A model generated the notes under the pieces. The model saw nothing but the letters and a program-made list of their open reading frames with translations, had not been told where the DNA came from and did not search any database. The position numbers and the translations under genes are program-made. Positions 35,035 through 43,740 of a stretch of DNA of 64,000 nt are shown one piece after another (position 1 is the first letter of the stretch; the number at the start of each line of letters is the position of its first letter). The stretch is from Streptomyces sp. NBRC 110028. Its GTDB lineage: Bacteria > Actinomycetota > Actinomycetes > Streptomycetales > Streptomycetaceae. The stretch covers positions 372,001 to 436,000 of the forward strand of contig NZ_BBUZ01000025.1 in the NCBI RefSeq assembly GCF_001417735.1, given 5' to 3'.

Positions 35035-35264
35035 GGAGTTCTTCACCCCCCTGTAGACATCGATCCGTCGCACGCCGTCGTCGCTATGTCGCGCGCCGTT
35101 CATGAATACCGGGATTGCCCACCCCGTTAACACGATATTTGCGCCATAGGGGGGCGCGCGGGCGCACGCAGTGCTGTCACTGTGCGCCATGAGTACGCAA
35201 CGCGCGCTGTTTCGCGCCCCTTTCACGCCCCCCGCAGGGCGATGGGCGATAGGGGCGAGGGGGG

Positions 35265-35879
35265 TCAGGGGTGCTCTGTCGGCGCCGTCAGATCGATCAG
35301 TCGGCAGACCGTTTCGATATCGATTTTGACCTGGGCGATCGAGGCCCGCCCCGACAGCCAGGTGATCAGCGCCGAGTGCCAGGTGTGCTCAATGACCCGC
35401 ACGGCGGACAGCTGCTCGGCCGTCGGCGGGCCCTCCAGCCCCATCGCGTCGAGGATGATCGCGGTGGTGAGCCGGGAGACCGTGTCCACCTCGGGGCTCA
35501 CCGAGCGGTCGGCGAAGGTGAGGGCCCGGACCATCGCGTCCGCCAGATGGGGTTCGCGCTGCAGCGCGCGGAAGGCGCGCATCAGGGTCTGGGCGACCCG
35601 GGTGGCCGGATCCTCCTCGGTCGGCGGGCGCTTGCGCAGCGTCTCGTGCATGTGCTGCAGCTGGTCCTGCATGGTGGCGACCAGCAGATGGACCTTGGAC
35701 GGAAAGTAACGGTAGAGGGTGCCGAGCGCCACGCTGGAGTGCTCGGCCACCTCGCGCATCTGGACCGCGTCGAAGCCGCCGCGGCTGGCCAGCCGGGCAC
35801 TGGCGTGCAGGATGCGCCGGCGGCGCGCCTCCTGCCGCTCGGTCAGCTGCAGGGAGGCCGGCTTGACTTCTGCGGTCAT
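35265..35879 (-). CDS. kstR: KstR-type TetR repressor of steroid catabolism
   Basis: A 204-residue TetR protein. The DNA-binding domain ARRRRILHASARLASRGG, FDAVQMREVAEHSSVALGT and LYRYFPSKVHLLVATM follows remembered mycobacterial KstR closely. The C-terminal domain is also similar (EPHLADAMVRALTFADRSVS, HTWHSALITWLSGRASI). KstR represses sterol-catabolic genes until a steroid CoA thioester binds. A perfect KstR box lies 91 bp upstream, implying autoregulation, and further boxes lie before genes at 36.2, 43.7 and 47.9 kb. ATG 35879 is used; an in-frame GTG at 35930 would add 17 residues. Confidence 0.85.
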   Translation of the reverse strand: MTAEVKPASLQLTERQEARRRRILHASARLASRGGFDAVQMREVAEHSSVALGTLYRYFPSKVHLLVATMQDQLQHMHETLRKRPPTEEDPATRVAQTLMRAFRALQREPHLADAMVRALTFADRSVSPEVDTVSRLTTAIILDAMGLEGPPTAEQLSAVRVIEHTWHSALITWLSGRASIAQVKIDIETVCRLIDLTAPTEHP

Positions 35880-35969
35880 TTGTCTCACTTCGGGTGCATA
35901 GTGTCTGCGCTGCGGTTGACAAACGGACACCGTGCATGATGGCAGGGTCGGCCTAGGGGCGCGAGTCAG

Positions 35970-35983
35970 TGAAACTCGTTCTA
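35970..35983. promoter_or_regulatory. KstR box TGAAACTCGTTCTA (before kstR)
   Basis: It matches every fixed position of TnnAACnnGTTnnA. It lies 91 bp upstream of the kstR start codon. Confidence 0.75.
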
Positions 35984-36163
35984 GGGTCGCGTATCGCTCG
36001 AACCCGCCGTCCGCCGCGTTTGCCCAGCTCGCGCCGATATGACCCCGTCCCCGTGAACGGCCGTCGCACGCAAGGGGCTACCGAGTGGTAGGGATCACCC
36101 GTCCCGGCGCCGGGAGCGCTCGGTTCGCCAGGTATCTTCGAGACTTCTCGGGCTATCCGTTAG

Positions 36164-36177
36164 TGAAACTTGTTCTA
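36164..36177. promoter_or_regulatory. KstR box TGAAACTTGTTCTA (before glycosyltransferase operon)
   Basis: It matches every fixed position of the KstR consensus and lies 53 bp upstream of the glycosyltransferase GTG. It shares 13 of 14 bases with the box before kstR. Confidence 0.75.
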
Positions 36178-36230
36178 GATAATCGTGAGCGGCTACGCTC
36201 CCGCTGACGTGCAACAAGGGAGGGGCGCGA

Positions 36231-37601
36231 GTGACCGCAGAGGCCGCGCAGGAGACCGGAGTCGACCCACTTCGGACGGCGCCCCCCACGGCCGCCGCGG
36301 AGGACCGGGACCGGGGCGGCGACCGGCCGCTGCGCATCGCGCTGCTGAGCTACAAGGGGAACCCGTTCTGCGGAGGCCAGGGCGTCTACGTACGTCATCT
36401 CTCCCGTGAACTGGCCCGGCTCGGCCACACCGTCGAGGTCATCGGCGCCCAGCCCTACCCGGTGCTCGACGCCGAGGACGGTGTGACCCTCACCCGGCTG
36501 CCCAGCCTCGACCTCTACCGTCAGCCCGACCCGTTCCGCACGCCCGGGATCGAGGAGTACCGGGACTGGGTGGACGCCCTGGAGGTCGCCACCATGTGGA
36601 CCGGCGGCTTCCCCGAACCGCTCACGTTCAGCCTGCGCGCCCGCCGCCACCTGGGCGCCCGGCGCGGCGCGTTCGACGTCGTCCACGACAACCAGACCCT
36701 CGGCTACGGGCTGCTGGGCATGGAGCGGACCGGCTTCCCGCTGGTGACCACCATCCACCACCCGATCACCGTGGACCGCCAGTTGGAGCTGGACGCCGCG
36801 GACGGCTGGAAGCGCCGTCTGTCCGTCCACCGCTGGTACGGCTTCACGCGCATGCAGAAGCGGGTGGCCCGGCGGCTGCCCTCGGTGCTCACCGTCTCCG
36901 GCTCCTCGCGCCGGGAGATCGTCGAACACCTCGGCGTACGGCCCGGACGCGTGCACGTCGTCCCCATCGGCGCGGACACCGGGCTCTTCTCGCCCGACCC
37001 GGCCGTGCCGGTGGTCCCCGGCCGGATCGTCACCACATCCAGCGCCGATGTGCCGCTCAAGGGCCTGGTCCACCTGGTCGAGGCGCTGGGACAGGTCCGC
37101 GCCGACAACCCCGACGCCCACCTCGTGGTCGTCGGCAAGCGCCCCGAGACGGGGCCGGTGGCCGCCGCCGTCGCCCGCTACGGGCTCCAGGGCGCCGTCG
37201 AGTTCGTCAAGGGCATCAGCGACCCCGAACTGGTCGACCTCATCCGCGGCGCCCAGATCGCCTGTGTGCCCTCCCTGTACGAGGGGTTCTCGCTGCCCGC
37301 CGCCGAGGCCATGGCCACCGGCACCCCGCTGGTCGCCACCACCGGCGGCGCGATCCCCGAGGTCGCGGGCACGGACGGCGAGACCTGCCTGGCCGTACCG
37401 CCCGGCGACGCGGGAGCGCTCGCCACGGCCCTCAAACGGCTGCTGGGCGACGCGGATCTGCGCGGGCGCCTCGGCGCCGCCGGACGCGAGCGGGTGCTGC
37501 GCCGCTTCACCTGGGAGCAGGCCGCCCGCGGCACCGTCGAGCACTACCGCGCGGCGATCGGCGCCCAGGCCCGCGCCGCACGGACCCGCGCCGCGCGCTG
37601 A
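36231..37601 (+). CDS. Glycosyltransferase family 4
   Basis: A 456-residue GT-B enzyme. The N-terminal Rossmann domain has LLSYKGNPFCGGQGVYVRHL, and the C-terminal donor-binding domain has VVGKRPETG, ISDPELVDLIRGAQIACVPS and LYEGFSLPAAEAMATGTPLV (the E-x7-E retaining motif). It is soluble or peripheral and uses a nucleotide sugar; the acceptor is unknown. GTG 36231 has AAGGGAGG 8-9 nt upstream. It is the first gene of an operon with a methyltransferase and a toroid enzyme, with a perfect KstR box in its promoter. Confidence 0.9.
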   Translation: MTAEAAQETGVDPLRTAPPTAAAEDRDRGGDRPLRIALLSYKGNPFCGGQGVYVRHLSRELARLGHTVEVIGAQPYPVLDAEDGVTLTRLPSLDLYRQPDPFRTPGIEEYRDWVDALEVATMWTGGFPEPLTFSLRARRHLGARRGAFDVVHDNQTLGYGLLGMERTGFPLVTTIHHPITVDRQLELDAADGWKRRLSVHRWYGFTRMQKRVARRLPSVLTVSGSSRREIVEHLGVRPGRVHVVPIGADTGLFSPDPAVPVVPGRIVTTSSADVPLKGLVHLVEALGQVRADNPDAHLVVVGKRPETGPVAAAVARYGLQGAVEFVKGISDPELVDLIRGAQIACVPSLYEGFSLPAAEAMATGTPLVATTGGAIPEVAGTDGETCLAVPPGDAGALATALKRLLGDADLRGRLGAAGRERVLRRFTWEQAARGTVEHYRAAIGAQARAARTRAAR

Positions 37602-37658
37602 CCGCCGCCCCCGGCCCCGATCCGATCCGACGACCCCGCCTGACGAAAGCAGACCCCC

Positions 37659-38402
37659 GTGCTGACCGTCGATTTCTCCCGCTTCCCCCTCGCCCCCGGC
37701 GATCGCGTCCTCGACCTGGGCTGTGGCGCGGGGCGCCATGCCTTCGAGTGCTACCGGCGCGGTGCGCGGGTCGTCGCGCTCGACCGCAACGGCGATGAGA
37801 TACGCGAGGTCGCGAAGTGGTTCGCCGCCATGAAGGAGGCCGGTGAGGCCCCCGCCGGAGCCACCGCCACCGCCATGGAGGGCGACGCGCTGGCCCTGCC
37901 GTTCCCGGACGACAGCTTCGATGTCGTCATCATCTCCGAGGTCATGGAGCACATACCCGACGACAAGGGCGTGCTCGCCGAGATGGTGCGGGTGCTGCGC
38001 CCCGGCGGCCGGATCGCCGTCACCGTGCCGCGCTACGGGCCCGAGAAGGTGTGCTGGGCGCTGTCCGACGCGTACCACGAGGTGGAGGGCGGCCACATCC
38101 GCATCTACCGCGGCGACGAACTCCTGGAGCGGATGCGCGAGGCCGGACTGCGGCCGTACGGCACCCACCACGCGCACGGCCTGCACAGCCCGTACTGGTG
38201 GCTCAAGTGCGCCTTCGGAGTCGACAAGGACGGTCAGGAGGCTCCGCTGCCGGTGCGCGCGTACCACAAGCTGCTGGTCTGGGACATCATGAAGAAGCCG
38301 CTGGCCACGCGGCTCGCCGAACAGGCGCTGAACCCGCTGATCGGCAAGAGCTTCGTGGCCTACGCGACCAAGCCCCGCACCTCCCGCGGGACCCAGGCGT
38401 GA
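37659..38402 (+). CDS. Class I SAM-dependent methyltransferase
   Basis: A 247-residue methyltransferase with motif I VLDLGCGAGRHAFECYRRGA, motif II region VVALDRNGDEI, FPDDSFDVVIISEVMEHIPD and LRPGGRIAVTVPRYGPEK. It acts on an unknown acceptor, plausibly the product of the adjacent glycosyltransferase. GTG 37659 starts 57 bp after that gene. Its TGA overlaps the GTG of the next gene (GTGA). Confidence 0.88.
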   Translation: MLTVDFSRFPLAPGDRVLDLGCGAGRHAFECYRRGARVVALDRNGDEIREVAKWFAAMKEAGEAPAGATATAMEGDALALPFPDDSFDVVIISEVMEHIPDDKGVLAEMVRVLRPGGRIAVTVPRYGPEKVCWALSDAYHEVEGGHIRIYRGDELLERMREAGLRPYGTHHAHGLHSPYWWLKCAFGVDKDGQEAPLPVRAYHKLLVWDIMKKPLATRLAEQALNPLIGKSFVAYATKPRTSRGTQA

Positions 38403-39499
38403 CGGCGCGCGGCCCGCGCCCCGGCCCCCGTACCGAACGGCTGGCCCTGCCGGGCGTCCTCACCGTCGAGGAGGCCCTGCGCACGGTCGAGGGCATCGCC
38501 GCCGTGCAGCGCGCGGACGGCGCCATACCGTGGTTCCGCGGCCACCACCTCGACCCGTGGGACCACGTCGAGGCGGCGATGGCGCTGGACGCGGCGGGTG
38601 AGCACCAGCGCGCCGAGGCCGCCTACCGCTGGCTGGCCGACCACCAGAACCCCGACGGCTCCTGGTACGCCGCCTACCCCGACACCCCGGCCGGGGTGGC
38701 CGCCGACGCCCCCACCGACCGCGCGCGCGAGACCAACTTCTGCGCCTACGTGGCCGTCGGCGTCTGGCACCACTACCTGGCCACCGGCGACGACACGTTC
38801 CTCGACCGGCTGTGGCCGACCGTCGTGGCCGCCGTGGAGTTCGTGCTGGGGCTGCGGCAGAGCGGCGGCCAGATCGGCTGGCGGCGCAAGGCCGACGGCA
38901 CCGTCGACCCGGACGCCCTGCTCACCGGCTCGTCCTCCATCTACCAGGCCCTGCGCTGCGCGCTCGCCATCGCCGAGCACCGCGAGGACCCGCAGCCGGA
39001 CTGGGAGCTGTCCGCGGGGCTGCTCGGGCACGCGATACGCCACCACCCCGAGCGCTTCCTGGACAAGAACCGCTACTCGATGGACTGGTACTACCCGGTC
39101 CTCGCCGGGGCCCTCACCGGCCCCGCCGCCACCGCCCGGATCGAGGCGGGCTGGGACCGCTTCGTCGTCCCCGGCCAGGGCGTCCGCTGCGTCTGGCCCA
39201 ACCCCTGGGTCACCGGCGGCGAGAGCTGCGAACTGGCCCTGGCCCTGTGGGTGATGGGCGAATCCGACCGCGCGGTGGAGATCCTGCGCTGGATCCAGCG
39301 GCGGCTGCGCGCGGACGACGGGATGTACTGGACGGGGTACGTCTACGAGGACGACGCGGTGTGGCCCGAGGAGCGCACCACCTGGACCGCGGGCTCCCTG
39401 CTGCTGGCCGTGGCCGCGCTGGGCGGGGACGAGGCGACCACGGCCGTCTTCAGCGGCGAGCACCTGCCGCGGGGGCTGGACTCGGACTGCTGCGCGTAG
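38399..39499 (+). CDS. Alpha/alpha-toroid enzyme (prenyltransferase-like annotation), function uncertain
   Basis: A 366-residue cytoplasmic protein of helical repeats: VQRADGAIPWFRGHHLDPWDHVE, AYRWLADHQNPDGSWYAAYP, and later MDWYYPVLAGALTG and PWVTGGESCELALALWVMGE. The repeats resemble prenyltransferase/squalene-cyclase toroids, but the acidic and aromatic pattern also fits (alpha/alpha)6 glycoside hydrolases. GTG 38399 overlaps the methyltransferase stop, so the three genes form one coupled operon. A role in making or trimming a glycolipid or glycoside is inferred from neighbours only. Confidence 0.72.
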   Translation: MTARGPRPGPRTERLALPGVLTVEEALRTVEGIAAVQRADGAIPWFRGHHLDPWDHVEAAMALDAAGEHQRAEAAYRWLADHQNPDGSWYAAYPDTPAGVAADAPTDRARETNFCAYVAVGVWHHYLATGDDTFLDRLWPTVVAAVEFVLGLRQSGGQIGWRRKADGTVDPDALLTGSSSIYQALRCALAIAEHREDPQPDWELSAGLLGHAIRHHPERFLDKNRYSMDWYYPVLAGALTGPAATARIEAGWDRFVVPGQGVRCVWPNPWVTGGESCELALALWVMGESDRAVEILRWIQRRLRADDGMYWTGYVYEDDAVWPEERTTWTAGSLLLAVAALGGDEATTAVFSGEHLPRGLDSDCCA

Positions 39500-39513
39500 G
39501 TGGTGTACGGTCC

Positions 39514-39807
39514 TCAGCCGCGGCGGATGCGGCCGGCCACGGCGTGCCCGACGAACAGGTACACCACGGCGGGCAGCCCGTAGTTGAGGACCGTCCGCAG
39601 CCAGTCCGTGTCCATCGTGAACAGGTCGTGGGACCAGCCCGCGAGCCAGCCCGCCGCGTCGCGGACCACGGTCACGAGGTCGTTGGCGGGGTTGGCGTCC
39701 AGCAGGGCGAACAGGATCCACAGGCCGAGGATCACGGCGGTGATGTCCGCGACGACCACCACGACGGTCGCCGCCTGATTGTTTCCGTAGCGATAACTTC
39801 TGGACAT
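39514..39807 (-). CDS. Small membrane protein, family A member 2, function unknown
   Basis: A 97-residue protein with two transmembrane segments (ADITAVILGLWILFALLDAN and LNYGLPAVVYLFVGHAVAG) and the central GWLAGWSHDLFTMDTDWLR. It is a paralog of the protein at 28994-29392 but lacks that protein's long Pro-rich N terminus. It converges with the glycosyltransferase operon, only 14 bp from its end. Function unknown. Confidence 0.8.
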   Translation of the reverse strand: MSRSYRYGNNQAATVVVVVADITAVILGLWILFALLDANPANDLVTVVRDAAGWLAGWSHDLFTMDTDWLRTVLNYGLPAVVYLFVGHAVAGRIRRG

Positions 39808-39845
39808 GACCGGACGTGTTGCCCCGCCGTGCGGAGCCAAACCAC

Positions 39846-40856
39846 CTACCCGGCCAGTTCCGCCAGCACCCGCAGCGTCCGTTCGTCCGGCGCGATCACC
39901 AGCAGATCCGTCACCGGCCCCGCACGCCACAGCTCCAGCCGTTCCGCGATGCGTTCGCGGGGGCCGATCAGGGACACCTCGTCGGCGAAGGCGTCCGGCA
40001 CCGCCGCGATCGCCTCGTCGCGGCGGCCCGCGAGGAACAGCTCCTGGATCCGGCGCGCCTCGTCCTCGTATCCCATGCGGGCCATCAGACCGGCGTGGAA
40101 GTTGCGGGCCGCGTGGCCCATGCCGCCGATGTAGAACCCGAGCATCGCCTTCACCGGCAGCAGCCCCTCCGCGATGTCGTCGCACACCCGTGCCTGGGCC
40201 ATCGGCGCCACCATGAAGCCCTCGGGCGCATCCGCGAGGGCCGCCTCGTACAGCGGGGTCCGCCGCGGCGACCAGTACAGCGGCAGCCAGCCGTCGGCGA
40301 TGCGCACGGTCTGGGCGATGTTCTTCGGCCCCTCGGCGCCGAGCAGCACCGGAAGGCCGGGGCGCAGCGGGTGGACGATGGGCCTCAGCGGCTTGCCGAG
40401 GCCGGTGGCGTCCGGCCCGGCGTACGGAAGCGCGTGATAGCGCCCGTCGAGCGTCACGGGCGCCTCGCGGCGCAACACCTGCCGGATGACGTCGACGTAC
40501 TCCCGGGTGGCGGTGAGCGGGCTCGCGGGGAACGGCCGCCCGTACCAGCCCTCCACGACCTGCGGCCCCGACAGGCCGAGGCCGAGCATCACGCGCCCGC
40601 CGGAGAGGTGGTCGAGGGTGAGCGCCTGCATCGCGGTGGCGGTGGGGGTGCGCGCGGCCATCTGCGCGATCGCCGTGCCGAGTTTGATACGGGAGGTGTG
40701 GGCGGCGATCCAGGTGAGCGGGGTGAAGGCGTCCGAGCCCCAGGACTCGGCGGTCCAGACGGAGTGGTAGCCCAGCCGCTCGGCCTGCCGGGCGAGCTGA
40801 AGATGGCGGGGGTCGGGGCCGCGGCCCCAGTAGCCGAGCGCCAGGCCGAGCCGCAT
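39846..40856 (-). CDS. LLM-class F420-dependent oxidoreductase, Rv3520c-like
   Basis: A 336-residue luciferase-like TIM-barrel protein. MRLGLALGYWGRGPDPRHLQ, SVWTAESWGSDAFTPLTWIA, ALTLDHLSGGRVMLGLGLSG, PQVVEGWYGRPFP and LLGAEGPKNIAQTVRIADGW agree with remembered mycobacterial Rv3520c, a member of the KstR regulon. It should use coenzyme F420; the exact steroid step is not known. ATG 40856 has AGAGGGG 6 nt upstream. A CTGAC-type palindrome lies 13 bp before the start. Confidence 0.85.
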   Translation of the reverse strand: MRLGLALGYWGRGPDPRHLQLARQAERLGYHSVWTAESWGSDAFTPLTWIAAHTSRIKLGTAIAQMAARTPTATAMQALTLDHLSGGRVMLGLGLSGPQVVEGWYGRPFPASPLTATREYVDVIRQVLRREAPVTLDGRYHALPYAGPDATGLGKPLRPIVHPLRPGLPVLLGAEGPKNIAQTVRIADGWLPLYWSPRRTPLYEAALADAPEGFMVAPMAQARVCDDIAEGLLPVKAMLGFYIGGMGHAARNFHAGLMARMGYEDEARRIQELFLAGRRDEAIAAVPDAFADEVSLIGPRERIAERLELWRAGPVTDLLVIAPDERTLRVLAELAG

Positions 40857-40868
40857 GACAACCCCTCT

Positions 40869-40883
40869 CTGACGTCGCGTCAG
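40869..40883. promoter_or_regulatory. CTGAY-N5-RTCAG palindrome, copy 3 (before LLM oxidoreductase)
   Basis: CTGACGTCGCGTCAG has 6-bp perfect arms and lies 13 bp upstream of the LLM oxidoreductase start, overlapping the region where a promoter is expected. Confidence 0.55.
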
Positions 40884-40988
40884 GTCGCCTGCCGCCTGGA
40901 CTGTACGGCTCGGGTGCGCACATGGCAACGGGGGCAAAGGAGACGGCCCCTCGCCCGGTGCCGGGTGAGGGGCCGTGTCATGGGGAGG

Positions 40989-41813
40989 TCAGCCGCGCTG
41001 GATCCCCGTGGTGTCCTGGAGCACGCCGCGCCGCCCGTCCTGGGTCTGCGCGACGAGCGCCTGCCCGCGCTGCTCGACGGCCAGGTACCAGGTGCCCGGG
41101 GCCAGTTCGGCGATCGTGCCGGACGAGCCGTCCTCGGCGTACAGCGGCCGGGTCACCGGCACCGCGAACCAGAACGGCGCGAAGTCGGAGCCGCCCGCCG
41201 CCGGGGCCGGGGCCGGCTGGCCCGGCTGACCGCCGAAGGAGGGCTGGCCCGGGCCGCCCTGCGGCTGACCGGGCTGGGCGCCGCCCGGGCCCGGGTAGCC
41301 GTAGCCCGGCTGCGGGGCCTGCGCGCCGTACGGGGACGGAGCGCCGTACGGGGAGGGGCCCGCCGGACCGGAGGCGTTCATCAGCGGCGCCTTGAGGGCC
41401 GGGACGCGCGGGGTCGCGATGACCGCCGCGGCGCTGGCGAGCGTCGCCACCAGCGCGAGAATGGCGCCGACACCGGGGCTGAGCTTGTCCGGCGTGACCA
41501 TGAGCGACCACAGCGAGTCCCAGGCGGCGGCCACGGCGAAACCGGCGCCCCACTGGTCGAGGGTGAGCCCGCTGACCTTACGGCTCTCGGGCTGGAACCG
41601 CCCCGCGATGACCAGCCCCGCGCCGATCAGCCCGATGAGGAACACCGACGGGAGGACGACCAGGAGCAAGTCCGTGTCCCAGCCATTCGGCATGTCGGTG
41701 CAGTACGGGCCGTCACAATCGGCCGAGTAGAAGTCGAGGAAGGAGGCGATGAAGAGCAACACCGCTGCTCCGATCACCACGCCGTCGCCTCGAGTGAGCG
41801 AGCGGATGTTCAA
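40989..41813 (-). CDS. Membrane protein with Pro/Gly/Gln-rich linker, function unknown
   Basis: A 274-residue protein with about four transmembrane segments (VVIGAAVLLFIASFLDFYS; LLLVVLPSVFLIGLIGAGLV; AILALVATLASAAAVIA), a flexible linker of PSPYGA and PGQP-type repeats (about 165-225), and a small C-terminal domain (FAPFWFAVPVTRPLYAEDG). TTG 41813 is the most likely start because AAAGGA lies 6 nt upstream and the conserved part begins there. The family is common in Streptomyces as a hypothetical protein; function not known. Confidence 0.75.
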   Translation of the reverse strand: MNIRSLTRGDGVVIGAAVLLFIASFLDFYSADCDGPYCTDMPNGWDTDLLLVVLPSVFLIGLIGAGLVIAGRFQPESRKVSGLTLDQWGAGFAVAAAWDSLWSLMVTPDKLSPGVGAILALVATLASAAAVIATPRVPALKAPLMNASGPAGPSPYGAPSPYGAQAPQPGYGYPGPGGAQPGQPQGGPGQPSFGGQPGQPAPAPAAGGSDFAPFWFAVPVTRPLYAEDGSSGTIAELAPGTWYLAVEQRGQALVAQTQDGRRGVLQDTTGIQRG

Positions 41814-41973
41814 CGTGAGTCCTTTGTTGTTTTCTCGTATACGGACGCTGCCGCCAGGCGCGGTGGCGCGAAGGCGTCGGGGGTGGACCCATCGTACGGG
41901 GGAATCAAGCTGCTGAGACCGGGGGTGGGGCATCGGTATCCCGGTCGTGACCTCGCGTTCGGTTGTTGGAGAC

Positions 41974-42882
41974 TTAGCGGTTCAAGAAGTCCGTAATGCC
42001 CTGCGCGATGCCGAGGGCCGCGCGCTCACGCCACTTCGGATCGGTCAGTTCCGACGCGTCTTTCGGATCGCGCATATTGCCGCACTCGATGAACACTTTC
42101 GGAACGGTGGAGAGATTGAGACCGCCGAGATCGCCGCGGACATTCAACCCGCTGCCGTCGCCGATGTAGTCGGCGGGCGCACTGCCGGTGGCTTCCATGA
42201 ATTCACCGCGCACCCGTTCGCCGAGCAGCCGGGAGGGCGCGGCGATGTCCGAGGTGTCGGCGGCGCCGCCGCGTACGGACTTGGGGAGGATGACGTGGAA
42301 GCCGCGATCCCCGGCGGGGGCGCCGTCCGCGTGGACCGACACCACGGCATCGGCGTGCGCGTTGTTCCCGATCCGCGCCCGCTCGTCCACGCACGGCCCG
42401 TACGAGCGGTCGCCGTCCTGCGTGAACTTCACCGTCGCGCCGCGCGCTTCGAGCAGGGCGCGGGCGCGGCGGGAGACGTCGAGCGTGAAGGCCGCCTCGG
42501 AGTATCCGGCGTCGGTGGCCGTCCCGGTGGTGTCGCACTCCTTCTCGCCGGTGCCGATGTCGACGCGGCGGGCGATCTCGGAGGTGTGATCGCGGTTGTC
42601 CGGATTGTGGCCGGGGTCGAGCACCACGACCTTGCCGGTGAGCGGCTTGCCGTCGATCTCGTTCTTGGGCGAGGCCGACGGCGGCCGGGGAGGCGGCGGG
42701 GAGGAGGTGGACGAGACGGTCGGAAGGGAGGAGGCCGGTGCGCCGCCGCCGTCGTTCTGCCCCGACCCCATGGTGTCCCACACCAGCCAGCCGCCGAGGC
42801 AGACGGGTGCCAGGGCGGCCAGCACGAGGGCGAGGGTGCCGCCGCGGCGGCCGGACGCGGAGGGAAAGCTGCCTTTCGACAC
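41974..42882 (-). CDS. N-acetylmuramoyl-L-alanine amidase (Amidase_3), membrane-anchored
   Basis: A 302-residue protein with an N-terminal transmembrane anchor (LALVLAALAPVCLGGWLVW), a Ser/Pro-rich linker and an Amidase_3 domain (about 80-300). Zinc-ligand regions are VVVLDPGHNPDN, GYSEAAFTLDVS and VVSVHADGAP; the catalytic Glu is in KVFIECGNMRD. It cleaves the amide between muramic acid and the stem peptide. It follows the SAM methyltransferase gene in the same direction. Confidence 0.9.
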   Translation of the reverse strand: MSKGSFPSASGRRGGTLALVLAALAPVCLGGWLVWDTMGSGQNDGGGAPASSLPTVSSTSSPPPPRPPSASPKNEIDGKPLTGKVVVLDPGHNPDNRDHTSEIARRVDIGTGEKECDTTGTATDAGYSEAAFTLDVSRRARALLEARGATVKFTQDGDRSYGPCVDERARIGNNAHADAVVSVHADGAPAGDRGFHVILPKSVRGGAADTSDIAAPSRLLGERVRGEFMEATGSAPADYIGDGSGLNVRGDLGGLNLSTVPKVFIECGNMRDPKDASELTDPKWRERAALGIAQGITDFLNR

Positions 42883-42906
42883 GTCGGCGATGGTAGCGGC
42901 TGCGGG

Positions 42907-43714
<808 letters not shown>

Positions 43715-43716
43715 AT

Positions 43717-43730
43717 TGAAACAGGTTCTA
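43717..43730. promoter_or_regulatory. KstR box TGAAACAGGTTCTA (before acyl-CoA dehydrogenase)
   Basis: It matches every fixed position of the KstR consensus. It ends only 10 bp before the ATG at 43741, so repressor binding would cover the ribosome-binding region or a leaderless start. Confidence 0.75.
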
Positions 43731-43740
43731 CCATCCGCCC

